Below are positions 43,022 to 52,044 of a DNA stretch of 64,000 nt, in pieces. Source of the stretch: Sphingobium sp. MI1205 (GTDB taxonomy: Bacteria; Pseudomonadota; Alphaproteobacteria; Sphingomonadales; Sphingomonadaceae); NCBI RefSeq assembly GCF_001563285.1, contig NZ_CP005191.1, positions 223,489 through 287,488 of the forward strand, given 5' to 3'. Numbering within the stretch: the stretch's first letter is position 1; each line of letters starts with the position of its first letter. Below the pieces are notes generated by a model. That model ran no database searches. It saw nothing but the letters and a program-made list of their open reading frames with translations, and was not told where the DNA came from. The position numbers were made by a program, and so were the translations under genes.

Positions 43022-43977
43022 TTCGAGCTCCGCAAGACTGTCGTCATCTCGGCCAGGATGGAAACGGCGATCTCGGCTGGTCCCGCCGCACCGATTGGGA
43101 GCCCTGCCGGCCCATGGATGCGGGCGAGCTCCTTATCCGTGAAGCCGGCGGCGCCGAGCCGCTCGAGCCGGGCAGCATGTGTTTTTCGTGATCCCAATGC
43201 GCCGATATAGAAGGCCGGCGAGTTCAGAGCGCGCGCCAGCGCCGGATCATCAAGCTTTGGATCATGCGTCAAACTGACTACCGCGGAGCCGCCGTCCGGG
43301 CGCCAACGATCAAGCGCTTCGTCGGGCCAATTCTCGTCTACAGGTTGATCAAATCGGGCAGCCGCCGCGAACATGCCGCGCGGATCGATAACGGTTGTCT
43401 CATAGCCCGCAAGGCGCGCCATCGGGACGAGCAGCTGGGCGATATGAACCGCCCCCACGATCGCGAGACGACGGCGCGGAGGATAGAGATTGAAGAACCA
43501 TTCCTTCAGAGGGGCCGCATTCTCGCGGGTCGCACCGCTTGTCAGATCCGTCGCCAGACCCAGCGGCAAACCCTGCGCCCGTGCATCAACGATACGCTCG
43601 ATCAGCGCAGGCGGAAAATGTGCCCCATCGACGGTCTGTAACAGGATGGAGATTCGGCCGCCGCAAGCAAGTCCCACCTCCCAGGCCTGCGCGTCAGCCA
43701 CGCCATAATCCAGGCGACGAAAGCCGCCCCCTGCCGCAATCAATTCGAGAGCCTGAACGATGACGTCGCCTTCGACACAACCGCCGCTGACGGAGCCTTC
43801 GAAAATTCCGTCGTCGCGGATCACCAGATGGGATCCCGCCCGCCGAGGCGCCGACCCCCAGGTCTCGATCACTGTGGCAAGCGCGACATGACGGCCCGCC
43901 GCAAGCCATAGCGCCGCGGCATCTATCACGACATCCAGGTCATCCGCTGCCTCAGCCATGATCCCATTCTGATCCAA
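43018..43977 (-). CDS. XdhC/CoxI-family molybdenum hydroxylase maturation factor
   Basis: 319 aa. XdhC N-domain (HVALATVIETWGSAPRRAGSHL, SVSGGCVEGDVI) and Rossmann-like C-domain (RRLAIVGAVHIAQLLVPMA, AFYIGALGSRKTHAARLERL). XdhC binds molybdopterin and delivers the sulfurated cofactor. Cotranscribed with the MoeA-like gene. Confidence 0.88.
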   Translation of the reverse strand: MDQNGIMAEAADDLDVVIDAAALWLAAGRHVALATVIETWGSAPRRAGSHLVIRDDGIFEGSVSGGCVEGDVIVQALELIAAGGGFRRLDYGVADAQAWEVGLACGGRISILLQTVDGAHFPPALIERIVDARAQGLPLGLATDLTSGATRENAAPLKEWFFNLYPPRRRLAIVGAVHIAQLLVPMARLAGYETTVIDPRGMFAAAARFDQPVDENWPDEALDRWRPDGGSAVVSLTHDPKLDDPALARALNSPAFYIGALGSRKTHAARLERLGAAGFTDKELARIHGPAGLPIGAAGPAEIAVSILAEMTTVLRSSK

Positions 43978-43999
43978 AAAATGCTGAACTTAAAGGATT

Positions 44000-44037
44000 A
44001 CGGCCGGAGCGTCCGAAAAATCGGATGCTCCGGCCGT
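44000..44037. terminator. Strong hairpin between TonB receptor and xdhC
   Basis: ACGGCCGGAGC (44000-44010) pairs with GCTCCGGCCGT (44027-44037); a further TCCG/CGGA pairs inside, leaving an A-rich loop. It lies just past the end of the TonB receptor gene (minus strand) and probably ends its transcript. Confidence 0.65.
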
Positions 44038-44129
44038 ATCCATTCAATGCACCACCGGCTTCATGCCGGCAGAGGAGGGGAGATCCCAGGCCAATCTCGA
44101 CAGACCAACCCAAGATCCTCCGATCAGCT

Positions 44130-46670
44130 TTAGAAACGGAAGCTGGTCTTTACTCCGTAGGTGCGTGGCATGGCCGCATACCGAACCGCCGTATCGTACA
44201 GGAACGCTACGTTGTTCCAGTAATATTCGTTGGTCAGATTCTTCACCCAGAACTGGACCTGCCATGCATTGTCCGCATCCTGAAGTGCAATGCGAGCATC
44301 AACGGTGGTAAACGGCTTGATGTAGGTTACCGCCTTCGTCACCGCATCATGACCGATCGCAGCCTGCGTGCTGCTGTTATAGGTCAGGCTGGCACCCAAA
44401 TTCACTGCCAGGCTGGCGCCAAGCGGAACGGTATAGTCGGCGTTTGCACTCGCATTCCATTTCGGAGCGAATGGCACCCGGTCGCCGGCAAAGTCAGTAA
44501 ATACCCCGTCGGAATTCAGACCGGAGTATTTTTTGATCTTCGCGTCGACATAGGTCACCGCGCCACTGAGGTTGAGGCCATCGACCGGCCGCCATACGAT
44601 GGCCAGCTCACCGCCCTTGACGGTGGACTTAGGCACGTTGTCGAGTGCGAACACGGTGCCGAAAGGCGGCTGATCGAAGAAGCCCCTCAGCTGCTTGTTG
44701 CGGTAGTCATAGTAGAAGCCAGCACCGGTGAGCAGCACCGAGCGGTCGAACAGCTCCTGCTTGAAACCCGCTTCGTAGGTAATGACCGATTCCTGAACGA
44801 CCGGACGATATTGACTGACAGTCGCCGCCCCAATCGTTGGGAAGCTGCCTGCCTTATAGCCCTTGGTCACGTTCGCGTAAAATAGCGAACCAGCCACCGG
44901 CTTGAAGTCGACGCCAACCTTCCAGGACAGATTATCCTCATTGAGGTTGGTATCGCCGAGGATGCTCTCAAAGGCATCCGGCCGTTGCCCATTCTCTACA
45001 CCGATAAGTGGATTGCCGTTGGCATCCGTCAGCGGGTCGATCGCACTGGTGCAGTCACCCGGCTGCAGGGGGGTCGATGCTCCCAGGCCCACCAGGGATC
45101 TGGCGAACGTGTGGATAATGTCGAACAGCCTGCGCTGGGCGTCGTCGCCATGTATCGGGTCGAAATTATTATCAAAGGTACAGCCGACGAAATGGCGCTT
45201 GCTGTTCGTATAGCGAAGGCCACCCTTCACCGTGATGGTGTCTGTCACATCGAAATCGACGTTTCCAAAGAACGCATAATTTTCGATCGTCTGCCGGCTG
45301 AAATCCGATCCTCTGGAAAATGGCACCGGCAGCAAAGTGCTCGTCCCGTCTATCTGAGAGAAATTCGAGACGATGCTATCTCCATAGGAAGCCTTGCTTA
45401 GCTCATAGACTTTGCTGTGCTGATAATTAGCACCGACGGTGACCCGCATGCGCGATGCGGCGTCGTTCGACAGGCGCAATTCCTGGTTGAAGTCACGAAT
45501 ATATCCGTCGTTGGCGACATAATCATAGTCTTGCACCGCAGTGCCGTCATCCGCCGCCCGGCTATTACGCTTATAGTCCGAATAAGAAGTGATCGAGGTC
45601 AGGGTCAGATTATCGGTCACGTCATAGTCGGTACGCAGCGCGGCATTATACATTCTGTCGTCACGGAAAGGTTCAGCATCCGCGGACCAATCGGCGGCGC
45701 GCGCCTTGCGCGGCGCATATGGCGTCACCAATGTACCCGTTTCGAAATTATAAAGCTGAGGGCTCAAAAATTGCTCCTGCCCCGCCGTGGCAGGACGCAG
45801 GAAGATGTACTGCCCGATCTGCGGCTCGCTGCCGTCATGCCAACCACTCAGGCTGGCCATGAAACTGAGTCTATCGGTGGGCTTCCAGTCTAGAGTGATA
45901 CGGCCAGCGAATTCCCGCCGCTTCCCGAACTCGTCACCTGGACGAGAGAAGTAATTTTTCTGCCACGATCCCGCATAAGTGCTGCGGCCAGCGAGCCGTA
46001 TATTGAGCGTGTCGGTCACAGGTCCACTGATGAAAGCTTCGCCTTCAACCGTGCTAAATCGTCCATAGCCAAGGCTGAACCCGCTCGTCAGAGTGTCGGT
46101 CGGCTTGTTGGCGATGTAGTTGATCGCGCCGCCGGTGGAATTCTGGCCGAACAGAATGCCCTGCGGACCTTTCAGTACCTCAACACGCTCCATGTCCAAA
46201 CCGACCCCGATGCCGGGCAGCGCGGAGAAGCTGAGAGGCGCCTGGTCGACATAAACGCTAACCGCAGGCGATGCCGCCAGAGCGGTATCGAAATAGCCGA
46301 CGCCACGCAGCGTGAACACCGGGGTGCCGAATGCCGACCGCGCATAGGTCAGACCCGGGACGGCCTTGGTCAAATCCTGGACGCTGCTGATACCCTGCTT
46401 GACGAGCTGATCGCCACTGACCGCCGCAATCGTGAGGCCGACCTTGTTGATCGATTCAGCGCGCTTGCTGGCGGTGACGATGATCTCGCCGGCACCCAGA
46501 CTTTCACTCTGCGGCGCTTCGGCGGCTGCGGATTGGGCAGCAGGCTGCTCCGCCGGAGCCTCGCTCTGGGCGAATGCGGGCGAACAGAAGCAAAGAAGCG
46601 CGACGCCCGATGCGTATAAGTTAATGCCGTGCCGTTTCGTTGTGCTTTCTGGTCTGACAATCATAACCAT
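44130..46670 (-). CDS. TonB-dependent outer-membrane receptor
   Basis: 846 aa. Signal peptide to about residue 35 (LLCFCSPAFAQ), a TonB-box-like EIIVTASKR, plug domain (GISSVQDLTKAVPGLTYARS, GPQGILFGQNSTGGAINYI), a 22-strand barrel, and a final Phe (KTSFRF). Sphingomonads use many such receptors for hydrophobic carbon sources, so it likely imports the substrate of this module. I see no copy of the shared operator right upstream, though a GACCGAAG inverted repeat spans 46685-46728. Confidence 0.92.
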   Translation of the reverse strand: MVMIVRPESTTKRHGINLYASGVALLCFCSPAFAQSEAPAEQPAAQSAAAEAPQSESLGAGEIIVTASKRAESINKVGLTIAAVSGDQLVKQGISSVQDLTKAVPGLTYARSAFGTPVFTLRGVGYFDTALAASPAVSVYVDQAPLSFSALPGIGVGLDMERVEVLKGPQGILFGQNSTGGAINYIANKPTDTLTSGFSLGYGRFSTVEGEAFISGPVTDTLNIRLAGRSTYAGSWQKNYFSRPGDEFGKRREFAGRITLDWKPTDRLSFMASLSGWHDGSEPQIGQYIFLRPATAGQEQFLSPQLYNFETGTLVTPYAPRKARAADWSADAEPFRDDRMYNAALRTDYDVTDNLTLTSITSYSDYKRNSRAADDGTAVQDYDYVANDGYIRDFNQELRLSNDAASRMRVTVGANYQHSKVYELSKASYGDSIVSNFSQIDGTSTLLPVPFSRGSDFSRQTIENYAFFGNVDFDVTDTITVKGGLRYTNSKRHFVGCTFDNNFDPIHGDDAQRRLFDIIHTFARSLVGLGASTPLQPGDCTSAIDPLTDANGNPLIGVENGQRPDAFESILGDTNLNEDNLSWKVGVDFKPVAGSLFYANVTKGYKAGSFPTIGAATVSQYRPVVQESVITYEAGFKQELFDRSVLLTGAGFYYDYRNKQLRGFFDQPPFGTVFALDNVPKSTVKGGELAIVWRPVDGLNLSGAVTYVDAKIKKYSGLNSDGVFTDFAGDRVPFAPKWNASANADYTVPLGASLAVNLGASLTYNSSTQAAIGHDAVTKAVTYIKPFTTVDARIALQDADNAWQVQFWVKNLTNEYYWNNVAFLYDTAVRYAAMPRTYGVKTSFRF

Positions 46671-46684
46671 CCCTCCCTAGATAT

Positions 46685-46728
46685 GACCGAAGTATCGTTT
46701 CGCGCTCTTAAACATTTTTTCTTCGGTC
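46685..46728. promoter_or_regulatory. Inverted repeat between TonB receptor start and lipoyl gene end
   Basis: GACCGAAG (46685-46692) and CTTCGGTC (46721-46728) are an 8-bp inverted repeat 28 bp apart, next to a T6 run. It may end the upstream operon or regulate the receptor. Confidence 0.4.
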
Positions 46729-46781
46729 GCGTTGAAAAACTATCCGTGTCTCCTGCCCACTTCACTCCGGTGTCAGGACAA

Positions 46782-47021
46782 TTATTTCGTTTCTATTCGG
46801 CAGACTGCCGCTCCAACAGCAGCATCATCACCTTCAGAAACCAATATTTCAATGAGAGTTCCATCGCACGGGGCTTCCACCTCGGACGTCACCTTTTCGG
46901 TTTCCACCTCATAAAGGATGTCACCGAGAGCAAAGTCTGCGCCCAGCTGTACGTGCCAGCGAGCGATCGTGCCTTCTTCCATGTTCATGCCAAACATCGG
47001 CAACTTAAGCGACATCTTCAT
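46782..47021 (-). CDS. Stand-alone lipoyl-domain protein
   Basis: 79 aa, a single biotinyl/lipoyl domain with nothing else. The lipoylation Lys lies in the hairpin ETEKVTSEVEAP (about residue 45). It is what would be the N-terminal domain of an E2 subunit, but no peripheral-subunit-binding or acyltransferase domain follows. It overlaps the E1beta stop by 4 bp, so it is the last gene of the acs-E1alpha-E1beta operon and probably carries the acyl group made by E1. Confidence 0.88.
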   Translation of the reverse strand: MKMSLKLPMFGMNMEEGTIARWHVQLGADFALGDILYEVETEKVTSEVEAPCDGTLIEILVSEGDDAAVGAAVCRIETK

Positions 47022-48001
47022 GCAACGTCTCCATCGCGTACAGCCGCGCGGATCGCAGCCTCAACCATAGCCTCATCAGGGATCACCGCATTTTCGAGAT
47101 GGGGCGCGAACGGGATCGCCACATCCTGCACGGTGACCCGGCGCACGGGACCACGCAACGAAGCAAAACCCTGTTCGGCGACGATAGCGGCAATTTCACT
47201 TGCGGCGCTGCATGTAGCACGCGCCTCATCGAGGATTACTAGGCGCCCGGTCTTGCGAACCGAGGCCAGGATCAGCTCCTTATCGAGCGGGAAGAGCGTC
47301 ATCGGATCGACAACTTCGACCTCGATCCCCTCTTCGGACAATGTCGCCGCTGCGCGCATTGCATGACGCACCATCACACCGATCGCGACCACCGTGACAT
47401 CGCGACCCTCGCGCTTCACCGATCCCTTGCCGAGCGGCACGACATGATCGCCATCGGGCACTTCTCCTTGCTCGCCGCCGCGGCGGGTGGGCAGCAGGAA
47501 GAGGACCGGATTATCCTCACGGATGCTGGCCTTCATCAAACCCTTGGCGTCGGCTGGCGTGCTGGGGATCACGACCTTGATGCCGCCAAGGTTCATAACG
47601 CCTGGATAGGGTGCATCGGAATGCTGGGCGCCAGATGAGCGGCCGGCACCTGTAGATGCCAGGTAAACGAGCGGCAGCTTGAGCTGGCCCGCCGTCATAT
47701 AGCGAAGCTTGGCGGCCTGGTTCGCGATGGAGTCAAAGCCGGTATAAAGGAAGTTGCCATACATCATGTGGCAGATCGGGCGATAGCCGGCCGCTGCCAT
47801 CCCAACCGCCATACCGGTCATGACAACCTCGGAGATTGGCGTGTTGATCACCCGCTTGCCCCCGAACTTGTCGAAGAGGCCGCGTGTATCGCCGAACAAG
47901 CCGATCCTGACATCCTCGCCATAGAGGATCACACGATCGTCGCGCTCCATTTCTTCATGAAGCGCTTCGTTGACAGCATGGATGAGGCGCCGCTTAGCCA
48001 T
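47018..48001 (-). CDS. 2-oxo acid/acetoin-type dehydrogenase E1 beta subunit
   Basis: 327 aa from ATG 48001 (a longer frame to 48049 has no better signal). Transketolase pyrimidine domain (AVNEALHEEMERDDRVILYGEDV, TPISEVVMTGMAVGMA) and C-terminal domain (VTVVAIGVMVRHAMRAAATL, LVILDEARATCSAASEI). Pairs with E1alpha to form the ThDP enzyme. Overlaps the E1alpha stop by 8 bp. Confidence 0.92.
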   Translation of the reverse strand: MAKRRLIHAVNEALHEEMERDDRVILYGEDVRIGLFGDTRGLFDKFGGKRVINTPISEVVMTGMAVGMAAAGYRPICHMMYGNFLYTGFDSIANQAAKLRYMTAGQLKLPLVYLASTGAGRSSGAQHSDAPYPGVMNLGGIKVVIPSTPADAKGLMKASIREDNPVLFLLPTRRGGEQGEVPDGDHVVPLGKGSVKREGRDVTVVAIGVMVRHAMRAAATLSEEGIEVEVVDPMTLFPLDKELILASVRKTGRLVILDEARATCSAASEIAAIVAEQGFASLRGPVRRVTVQDVAIPFAPHLENAVIPDEAMVEAAIRAAVRDGDVA

Positions 48002-48965
48002 TGGCGAACATATCCTCAAAAGCACGGGAGACAGGGGGAAGAGGATCATTCAAAGCATCGGTGATGGCGCTTTCGGTAACGCCCTCGACCCTGGCCCGGA
48101 TAGCGGCCACGTCCTTTTCCAGATCCTCGGAGACGAGAAATTCTTCCAGCCGGCTAATCGGATCGCGCTGCTTCCAGCTCTCGACTTCTTCCTGGGTGCG
48201 ATAAGGCGCTGCAAGGAAGCTTTCTTCGGATTCGACATGAGTCCGCCAGCGATAGGTACGAGCCTCGATGAGCGTGGCCCCTTCGCCTGAGCGCGCCCGC
48301 GCAACCGCCTCGCCAACGACCCGCCATACGGCGTGGACGTCATTGCCGTCGACCAGCGCGCCGGGCATGCCAAACGGTTCGGCGCGGCGCCAGATATCGC
48401 CAGCGTTCACCGTCTCATAAGGGGAGAATTGAGAAAATCCGTTATTCTCGCAGACCAGCAACAGTGGAAGCTTCCACAGGGCGGCGATGTTCAGCGCCTC
48501 GGAAATGACGCCCTGGCTGGACGCACCGTCACCGAAAAACACCACGGCAACCCGGCCCTCGCCGTCAAGCTGCGCGCCGAGTGCCGCACCGACCGCGAGC
48601 CCTACGCCACCGCCGACAATGCCGTTGGCGCCCAATATGCCCTTCGAGACGTCGGCAACATGCATCGAGCCGCCCTTGCCGTGGCAAATGCCGGTCTCTT
48701 TGCCCATGAGCTCCGCCGCCATAGCGCGCGGATCTCCGCCCTTCGCCAGGAAGTGACCGTGCCCGCGATGAGTGCTGGCAACCCAGTCGCTGTCGTCAAG
48801 ATGTGCGCAGACGCCGGTGGCCACCGCTTCCTGGCCAATATAAAGATGCACATTGCCAGGAAGTTCGCCGGCTTTCCCGAGGTCACCAAGCCGCTCCTCC
48901 ATCCTGCGGATAAGCAGCATGCGCTCAAAAAGCTGTAATGACCGTTGAAGGTCCGGACCATTCAT
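47994..48965 (-). CDS. 2-oxo acid/acetoin-type dehydrogenase E1 alpha subunit
   Basis: 323 aa. ThDP-binding motif GDGASSQGVISEALNIAALW to CENNGFSQ (GDG...NN), and GKETGICHGKGGSMHVADVS. Closest in style to acetoin dehydrogenase and pyruvate dehydrogenase E1alpha. It would decarboxylate a 2-oxo acid or cleave an alpha-hydroxyketone and pass the acyl group to the lipoyl protein. Its ATG overlaps the stop of the acyl-CoA ligase. Confidence 0.93.
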   Translation of the reverse strand: MNGPDLQRSLQLFERMLLIRRMEERLGDLGKAGELPGNVHLYIGQEAVATGVCAHLDDSDWVASTHRGHGHFLAKGGDPRAMAAELMGKETGICHGKGGSMHVADVSKGILGANGIVGGGVGLAVGAALGAQLDGEGRVAVVFFGDGASSQGVISEALNIAALWKLPLLLVCENNGFSQFSPYETVNAGDIWRRAEPFGMPGALVDGNDVHAVWRVVGEAVARARSGEGATLIEARTYRWRTHVESEESFLAAPYRTQEEVESWKQRDPISRLEEFLVSEDLEKDVAAIRARVEGVTESAITDALNDPLPPVSRAFEDMFANG

Positions 48966-50632
48966 AAGGACGCCTCCGTGGGCTGAGCCTGCGCAACCAG
49001 GCGATCACGCAGGATATTCTTCTGGACTTTGCCCGAAGCCGTGCGCGGAAACGCGTCGACCATCTCCACGCGCTCCGGCCATTTCTGTCGCGCTAGCCCT
49101 TGCTCCCCGAGGAAGCTGCCAATGTCGGCGACGGAAACGGGCGCATCCGCAATCACATAGGCGCAGACCCCTTCACCCAGCCTTTCATGCGGCATCGCCA
49201 CCACTGCGACGTCGGTGATTGCAGGATAGCGATGCAGCGCATCTTCGATTTCCTGAGGGCTGATATTCTCGCCCCCGCGCACGATAACATCCTTTTTACG
49301 GCCGCTCACCGCCAGGAAATCGCCAAATTCGATCCGTCCGAGATCACCCGTGCGGAAGAAGCCGTCCTGATCGAACGCATCGTCCGTCAGCGCTTGATCG
49401 GTATAGCCCAGCATCACCTCCGGGCCGCGAACAAGGATCTCTCCTTCCGCCCCCTCGCCCAGCAACGCTCCCGTCGCTTCGTCGATGATCCGCACTTCAT
49501 TGTTGACGATGCGCCCGTCCGTGGTCGCGCCAAGCTCAAGCTCTTCGACGCCCCGGACACCCAGCGTGACCGTTGGCGCCTCGCTGCTTCCGAAGGCGCG
49601 CGATATGGCGCACCCCGGGATCGCCTGCGCCGCCCGGCGCACAAGTTCCGGCGCAACCGGCGCCCCGCCGCAGATAAACAAACGCATCGTGGGGAGCAGA
49701 GCCCCGGCCGACACGACCGTATCCGTAAGTTCCCTGAGGAAGGGAGTTGCGCCAACGCTCATCGTTACGCCGTGCCGCTTGATCAGCTCGACCGCCTCAG
49801 AGGCGTCCCATCGCTCCATCAACACCGCGGCACAGCCGGTGACGAAACCCATTTCGAGCGCGTAAAGATAGCCGGTTATATGCGTAACCGGCGAGGGCAT
49901 CAGCACCACATCGCTCGCACCAAGGCCCCAATAGTCCCGAGCGGCAAGGAGCTCGGCCATTAAGCTATTGTGGCTGTGCAGAACGCCCTTGGGATGGCTT
50001 GTCGTGCCCGATGTATAGAGCAGCAGCTTGACGGCATTGGGATCGGGATGGCCGCTTGCCACGTCAGGCGCGTTTGAAGCGAGAAGCTCCTCATAACCAA
50101 GACAGCCCTCCGCCTCACCCCGGACGGTAACGATGGTGGCAAGATCGGGAAGGCCCGCCTGAAGCGCGCGCGCCATATTGACATAATCGAAGCCACGGAA
50201 GCTCGTCGGCACGAACAGAATCTTAGCACGGCCGTCGCGCAGGATGTAGCCGACCTCCGCCTCGCGATAGATTGGGATGATGGGATTGCAGACAAAGCCG
50301 CCGATACAACAAGCCAGGTTGATTACCGCGGTTTCGAGCCAGTTGGGAAGCTGGAAGCTTACCACATCGCCCGGAACTAGGCCACGCGTGGCAAGTACCG
50401 CAGCAATCTTTCTTGCCTTGGTAACAAGATTACCCAGATAAAGCGAGCGATCGCCCTCAATAAATGCGAGCATGTCAGGCTTTTCGATCACCAGACGCGC
50501 AGCGATATCGGCGATCGACTCATTCCGCCATGCGCCTGAAGCTGTGTAGTTGTCGATCATCGCGTCGTTCAGACGGGTGATCCAACCGCTCACGTCCTTT
50601 CGCACGTCTATCCCCTCACTCGCGAAACACAC
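48962..50632 (-). CDS. AMP-dependent acyl-CoA synthetase/ligase
   Basis: Up to 556 aa; the true start could be the later Met of MIDNYTASGAWRN (about residue 26). Adenylation signatures: LLLYTSGTTSHPKGVLHSHN, RAFGSSEAPTVTLG, FRTGDLGRIEFGDF and GRKKDVIVRGGENISPQEIE; C-terminal catalytic Lys in PRTASGKVQKN. Makes an acyl-CoA from a carboxylic acid. First gene of the four-gene operon ending in the lipoyl protein. A promoter with a degenerate operator lies upstream (50789-50818). Confidence 0.92.
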   Translation of the reverse strand: MCFASEGIDVRKDVSGWITRLNDAMIDNYTASGAWRNESIADIAARLVIEKPDMLAFIEGDRSLYLGNLVTKARKIAAVLATRGLVPGDVVSFQLPNWLETAVINLACCIGGFVCNPIIPIYREAEVGYILRDGRAKILFVPTSFRGFDYVNMARALQAGLPDLATIVTVRGEAEGCLGYEELLASNAPDVASGHPDPNAVKLLLYTSGTTSHPKGVLHSHNSLMAELLAARDYWGLGASDVVLMPSPVTHITGYLYALEMGFVTGCAAVLMERWDASEAVELIKRHGVTMSVGATPFLRELTDTVVSAGALLPTMRLFICGGAPVAPELVRRAAQAIPGCAISRAFGSSEAPTVTLGVRGVEELELGATTDGRIVNNEVRIIDEATGALLGEGAEGEILVRGPEVMLGYTDQALTDDAFDQDGFFRTGDLGRIEFGDFLAVSGRKKDVIVRGGENISPQEIEDALHRYPAITDVAVVAMPHERLGEGVCAYVIADAPVSVADIGSFLGEQGLARQKWPERVEMVDAFPRTASGKVQKNILRDRLVAQAQPTEASL

Positions 50633-50788
50633 CGACCACGAGCTTTCCCGATTCGTCTTCCGTACATGGGAAACTAGCCTGCCAACCCGCTCACGCAGGC
50701 CCCTGGCAGCATCCGATCCATCCGTTCAGCATTTCCGGCCGGATGGCCCCAACTTGCACGGCGCTTATCGTCTCTGCGTCTGTTTGAA

Positions 50789-50818
50789 ACTTTAGGTTAC
50801 CGTTTGGGCATTTGTCAA
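50789..50818 (-). promoter_or_regulatory. Promoter with degenerate operator before acyl-CoA ligase
   Basis: On the minus strand: TTGACA (50818-50813), 18-bp spacer, TAAAGT (50794-50789). The spacer contains TTACCGTTTGGGCA (50797-50810, plus-strand reading), 12 of 14 positions of the module consensus. Same geometry as 36265-36294. Confidence 0.55.
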
Positions 50819-51003
50819 TAGCCCTATGCGCCACAAACATCGCCAAAAAGAAGCTACGTAACGACCAATTCCCAACTCCTGCCCGCCGGCCACAATGCTG
50901 CAAGCGCACATGCAACAACTCACAGAGTAAGGACCTCTTCCAGCGGCGGCGCGTATTCAGCGCGCACCGCCGTCAGCTGGAGCGAAGCATCCGCCTATGC
51001 ACT

Positions 51004-51017
51004 TGACCAGCCGGTCA
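51004..51017 (+). promoter_or_regulatory. Degenerate operator upstream of the TetR gene
   Basis: TGACCAGCCGGTCA, a palindrome with the same ACCA-N2-(T/C)GGT core, 48-66 bp before the candidate starts of the TetR gene. It may be for autoregulation. The rest of 50633-51064 (432 bp) holds no gene. Confidence 0.4.
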
Positions 51018-51064
51018 TTTTTTAGCATTCACGACCATTGGCATCGGCGCCAAGGCGCTTGGTT

Positions 51065-51823
51065 ATGAAAGAAGGGAATGAGGTGACGACCCCGCGTAAG
51101 AAAACGCAGACCGACACTCCGCGGTTGCCGCGCGCCGAACGCGAGCGGCTTATCGTGGAAGGCGCCGTGCAATTCTTCGCGGAAGTAGGGTTTGGTGGTG
51201 ACACACGCGAGCTAGCGAAGCGGCTGAACATCACGCACCCTTTGTTATTTCGCTATTTTGCCAGCAAGAACGCACTGATTGAACGCGTGTATCAGGAAGT
51301 ATTCATCGGCCGGTGGAATCCATACTGGGAAATTGTAATCAGCAACCGCAATGTTCCGTTGCGAGAGCGGCTGGTAAATGTATACCAGGCGCTCGCCCAG
51401 ACAGTGCTTAATTATGACTGGGTCCGCCTATTCATGTTCGCAGGTCTTAAGGGATCCGACATAAACGGTCGCTGGTATTCTTTCATGCAAGAACATCTCG
51501 TCAGGCCGGTTTGCGCCGAATTTCGTCACGATCTTGGCCTGCCTACGATTGAAGAGATGCCTCTCACACAGAACGAATCCGAACTCGTGCTTGGCGTCAA
51601 TTCGCGCATCTTTTATCTCGGCGTCCGGAAATTCATATATGGGGTCGACACGCCTGAAAACGTCGATGCCTGGGTAGAGATGGAAATTATTCTGTTTCTG
51701 GATGGGGTCGTCAACATTTATCCCGGGCTGGTGGCTCCTCCCCAGCGCCGCGTCCGCAAGCCACGACTGGCCAGGGCCACCAAAAAAAGGCCTTCTCCCC
51801 TTGATGTAGCGTCGATAGGCTGA
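51065..51823 (+). CDS. TetR-family regulator, likely regulator of the module
   Basis: 252 aa from ATG 51065; a GTG at 51083 with AAGGGA in front is an alternative, and a TTG at 51038 is less likely. N-terminal HTH (DTRELAKRLNITHPLLFRYF, about residues 50-70) and a helical ligand domain (NYDWVRLFMFAGLKGSDING), then a basic tail (RRVRKPRLARATKKRP). It lies between divergent operons of the module and is its only regulator, so it is the best candidate to bind TTACCANNTGGTNA. Ligand unknown. Confidence 0.88.
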   Translation: MKEGNEVTTPRKKTQTDTPRLPRAERERLIVEGAVQFFAEVGFGGDTRELAKRLNITHPLLFRYFASKNALIERVYQEVFIGRWNPYWEIVISNRNVPLRERLVNVYQALAQTVLNYDWVRLFMFAGLKGSDINGRWYSFMQEHLVRPVCAEFRHDLGLPTIEEMPLTQNESELVLGVNSRIFYLGVRKFIYGVDTPENVDAWVEMEIILFLDGVVNIYPGLVAPPQRRVRKPRLARATKKRPSPLDVASIG

Positions 51824-51863
51824 ACCCGGCAAAACTTCCTGCTTTCAAATAAGTTAACGGCAC

Positions 51864-51889
51864 GGCCTCGGCCCCATTGGGCCGAGGCC
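51864..51889. terminator. Hairpin after the TetR gene
   Basis: GGCCTCGGCCC (51864-51874) and GGGCCGAGGCC (51879-51889) form an 11-bp perfect stem with a 4-nt loop, 40 bp past the TetR stop. No T-run follows. Confidence 0.55.
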
Positions 51890-51933
51890 CATGCATATCG
51901 GGTGCCAAGCTCTGGAGGCGCAGAGAAGCTATC

Positions 51934-51963
51934 TTGACACGTTACCAGTTGGTCACTTAGTTA
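51934..51963 (+). promoter_or_regulatory. Promoter with TTACCA-N2-TGGTCA operator (hydrolase operon)
   Basis: TTGACA (51934-51939), 18-bp spacer, TAGTTA (51958-51963). TTACCAGTTGGTCA at 51942-51955 fills the spacer. The ATG of the hydrolase is at 52045. Confidence 0.7.
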
Positions 51964-52044
51964 GGGCAATGATAGCGATGAGGATGGGCGCCACGGCGCG
52001 ACCGTCCGGCCGCGGCTCTAATTAAGCGAGGGAGGGCAAGGGTA

